DNA of 5,397 nt from Clostridiales bacterium (GTDB taxonomy: Bacteria; Bacillota; Clostridia; Peptostreptococcales; Anaerovoracaceae), in contig JAAZLU010000107.1 in the NCBI GenBank assembly GCA_012799165.1, positions 1 to 5,397 on the forward strand. Reading direction: 5' to 3'. This document shows, piece by piece, positions 5,035-5,397 of this stretch. Positions within the stretch are counted from its first letter, which is position 1; each line of letters starts with the position of its first letter. Both the position numbers and the translations under genes were made by a program. The notes under the pieces were generated by a model. The model worked only from the letters and a program-made list of their open reading frames with translations. It did not search any database and was not told where the DNA came from.

Positions 5035-5397
5035 ATGATTAAAAGTATTGAGGAAGTGCTCGAGAGGGCCTCGAAACTGCCCGAACGCAGGGTGGCGGTA
5101 GCCGCAGCGCACGACGAGGATGTAATGGAGGCCGTCTGCAAGGCCGGCGAGATGAATATAGCAAACTTTATCCTTATAGGAGATTCGGAGCGCATAGAGA
5201 GGATGGCTGAGGACAACGGCTTCGCCGGACATTTCGAGATAGTGAATGCCGAAAGCGACGCCGATTGCGCGAGGCAGGCGGTGCGACTCGCATCGATTGG
5301 AGAGGCGGGATGCATCATGAAAGGCCAGCTTTCGACTGCGGAGATGATGCGGGCCGTCATAGACAAGGAGCACGGAATCAGGACTGAGGGGCTCATC
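5035..5397 (+). CDS. ptb: Phosphate butyryltransferase, N-terminal part
   Basis: The frame is open from ATG at 5035 to the right window edge, giving the first 121 of an expected roughly 300 residues. It begins MIKSIEEVLERASKLPERRV, and the segments RVAVAAAHDEDVMEAV (19-34), ANFILIGDSERI (44-55) and CIMKGQLSTAEMMRAVIDKE (95-114) then HGIRTEG match phosphate butyryltransferases. Known for the family: the enzyme converts butyryl-CoA and phosphate to butyryl phosphate and CoA, feeding Buk. The related phosphotransacetylase is less likely, because of the partnership with buk and the MKG-Q-xxxxxxRAV-DKE-G-RT pattern. The ATG at 5031 is rejected because it meets a stop after three codons; AGAGG (5024-5028) lies six nt before the ATG at 5035. 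It is cotranscribed with buk. The C-terminal half and the rest of the operon are outside the window. Confidence 0.9.
   Translation, partial: MIKSIEEVLERASKLPERRVAVAAAHDEDVMEAVCKAGEMNIANFILIGDSERIERMAEDNGFAGHFEIVNAESDADCARQAVRLASIGEAGCIMKGQLSTAEMMRAVIDKEHGIRTEGLI

Overview
The window looks like chromosomal DNA from an anaerobic, acid-forming Firmicute, most likely class Clostridia. The evidence is gene content: a TmcAL-type tRNA(Met) cytidine acetate ligase next to acetate kinase, a SCIFF peptide with its radical SAM maturase (a pair almost confined to Clostridia), and a butyrate kinase/phosphate butyryltransferase pair. Promoters and Shine-Dalgarno sites are also of Gram-positive type. I cannot name the genus.

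Layout, left to right. (1) The 3' part of tmcAL (+), cut by the window edge. (2) A short intergenic region with a sigma-A-like promoter and a hairpin, then a complete acetate kinase gene, ackA (+), ending in a strong intrinsic terminator. (3) On the minus strand, converging on ackA, the SCIFF module: a 48-residue Cys-rich precursor peptide (scfA, 3509-3655) followed by its radical SAM/SPASM maturase (scfB, 2042-3433). A strong terminator-like hairpin lies between them, and a near-consensus promoter precedes scfA. (4) A 316-bp divergent intergenic region (3656-3971) rich in inverted and direct repeats. (5) butyrate kinase, buk (+), followed after 10 nt by phosphate butyryltransferase, ptb (+), cut by the right edge.

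Functionally, ackA and buk-ptb are the energy-conserving ends of fermentation: acyl-CoA to acyl-phosphate (Ptb for butyryl), then acyl-phosphate plus ADP to acid plus ATP (AckA, Buk). TmcAL uses acetate and ATP to modify the tRNA(Met) wobble cytidine. The SCIFF pair makes a thioether-crosslinked ranthipeptide and sits between the two acid-kinase loci; no peptide exporter or leader protease is visible in the window.

The most interesting points concern the SCIFF peptide. It has a glycine where the family normally has the threonine that accepts the thioether bond (CGIANQQC rather than CTVGNQxC), and it has a seventh cysteine, Cys13, in the leader half. The intercistronic hairpin, the hairpin at the 5' end of the ackA transcript and the overlapping hairpins in the buk leader are further candidates for regulation.
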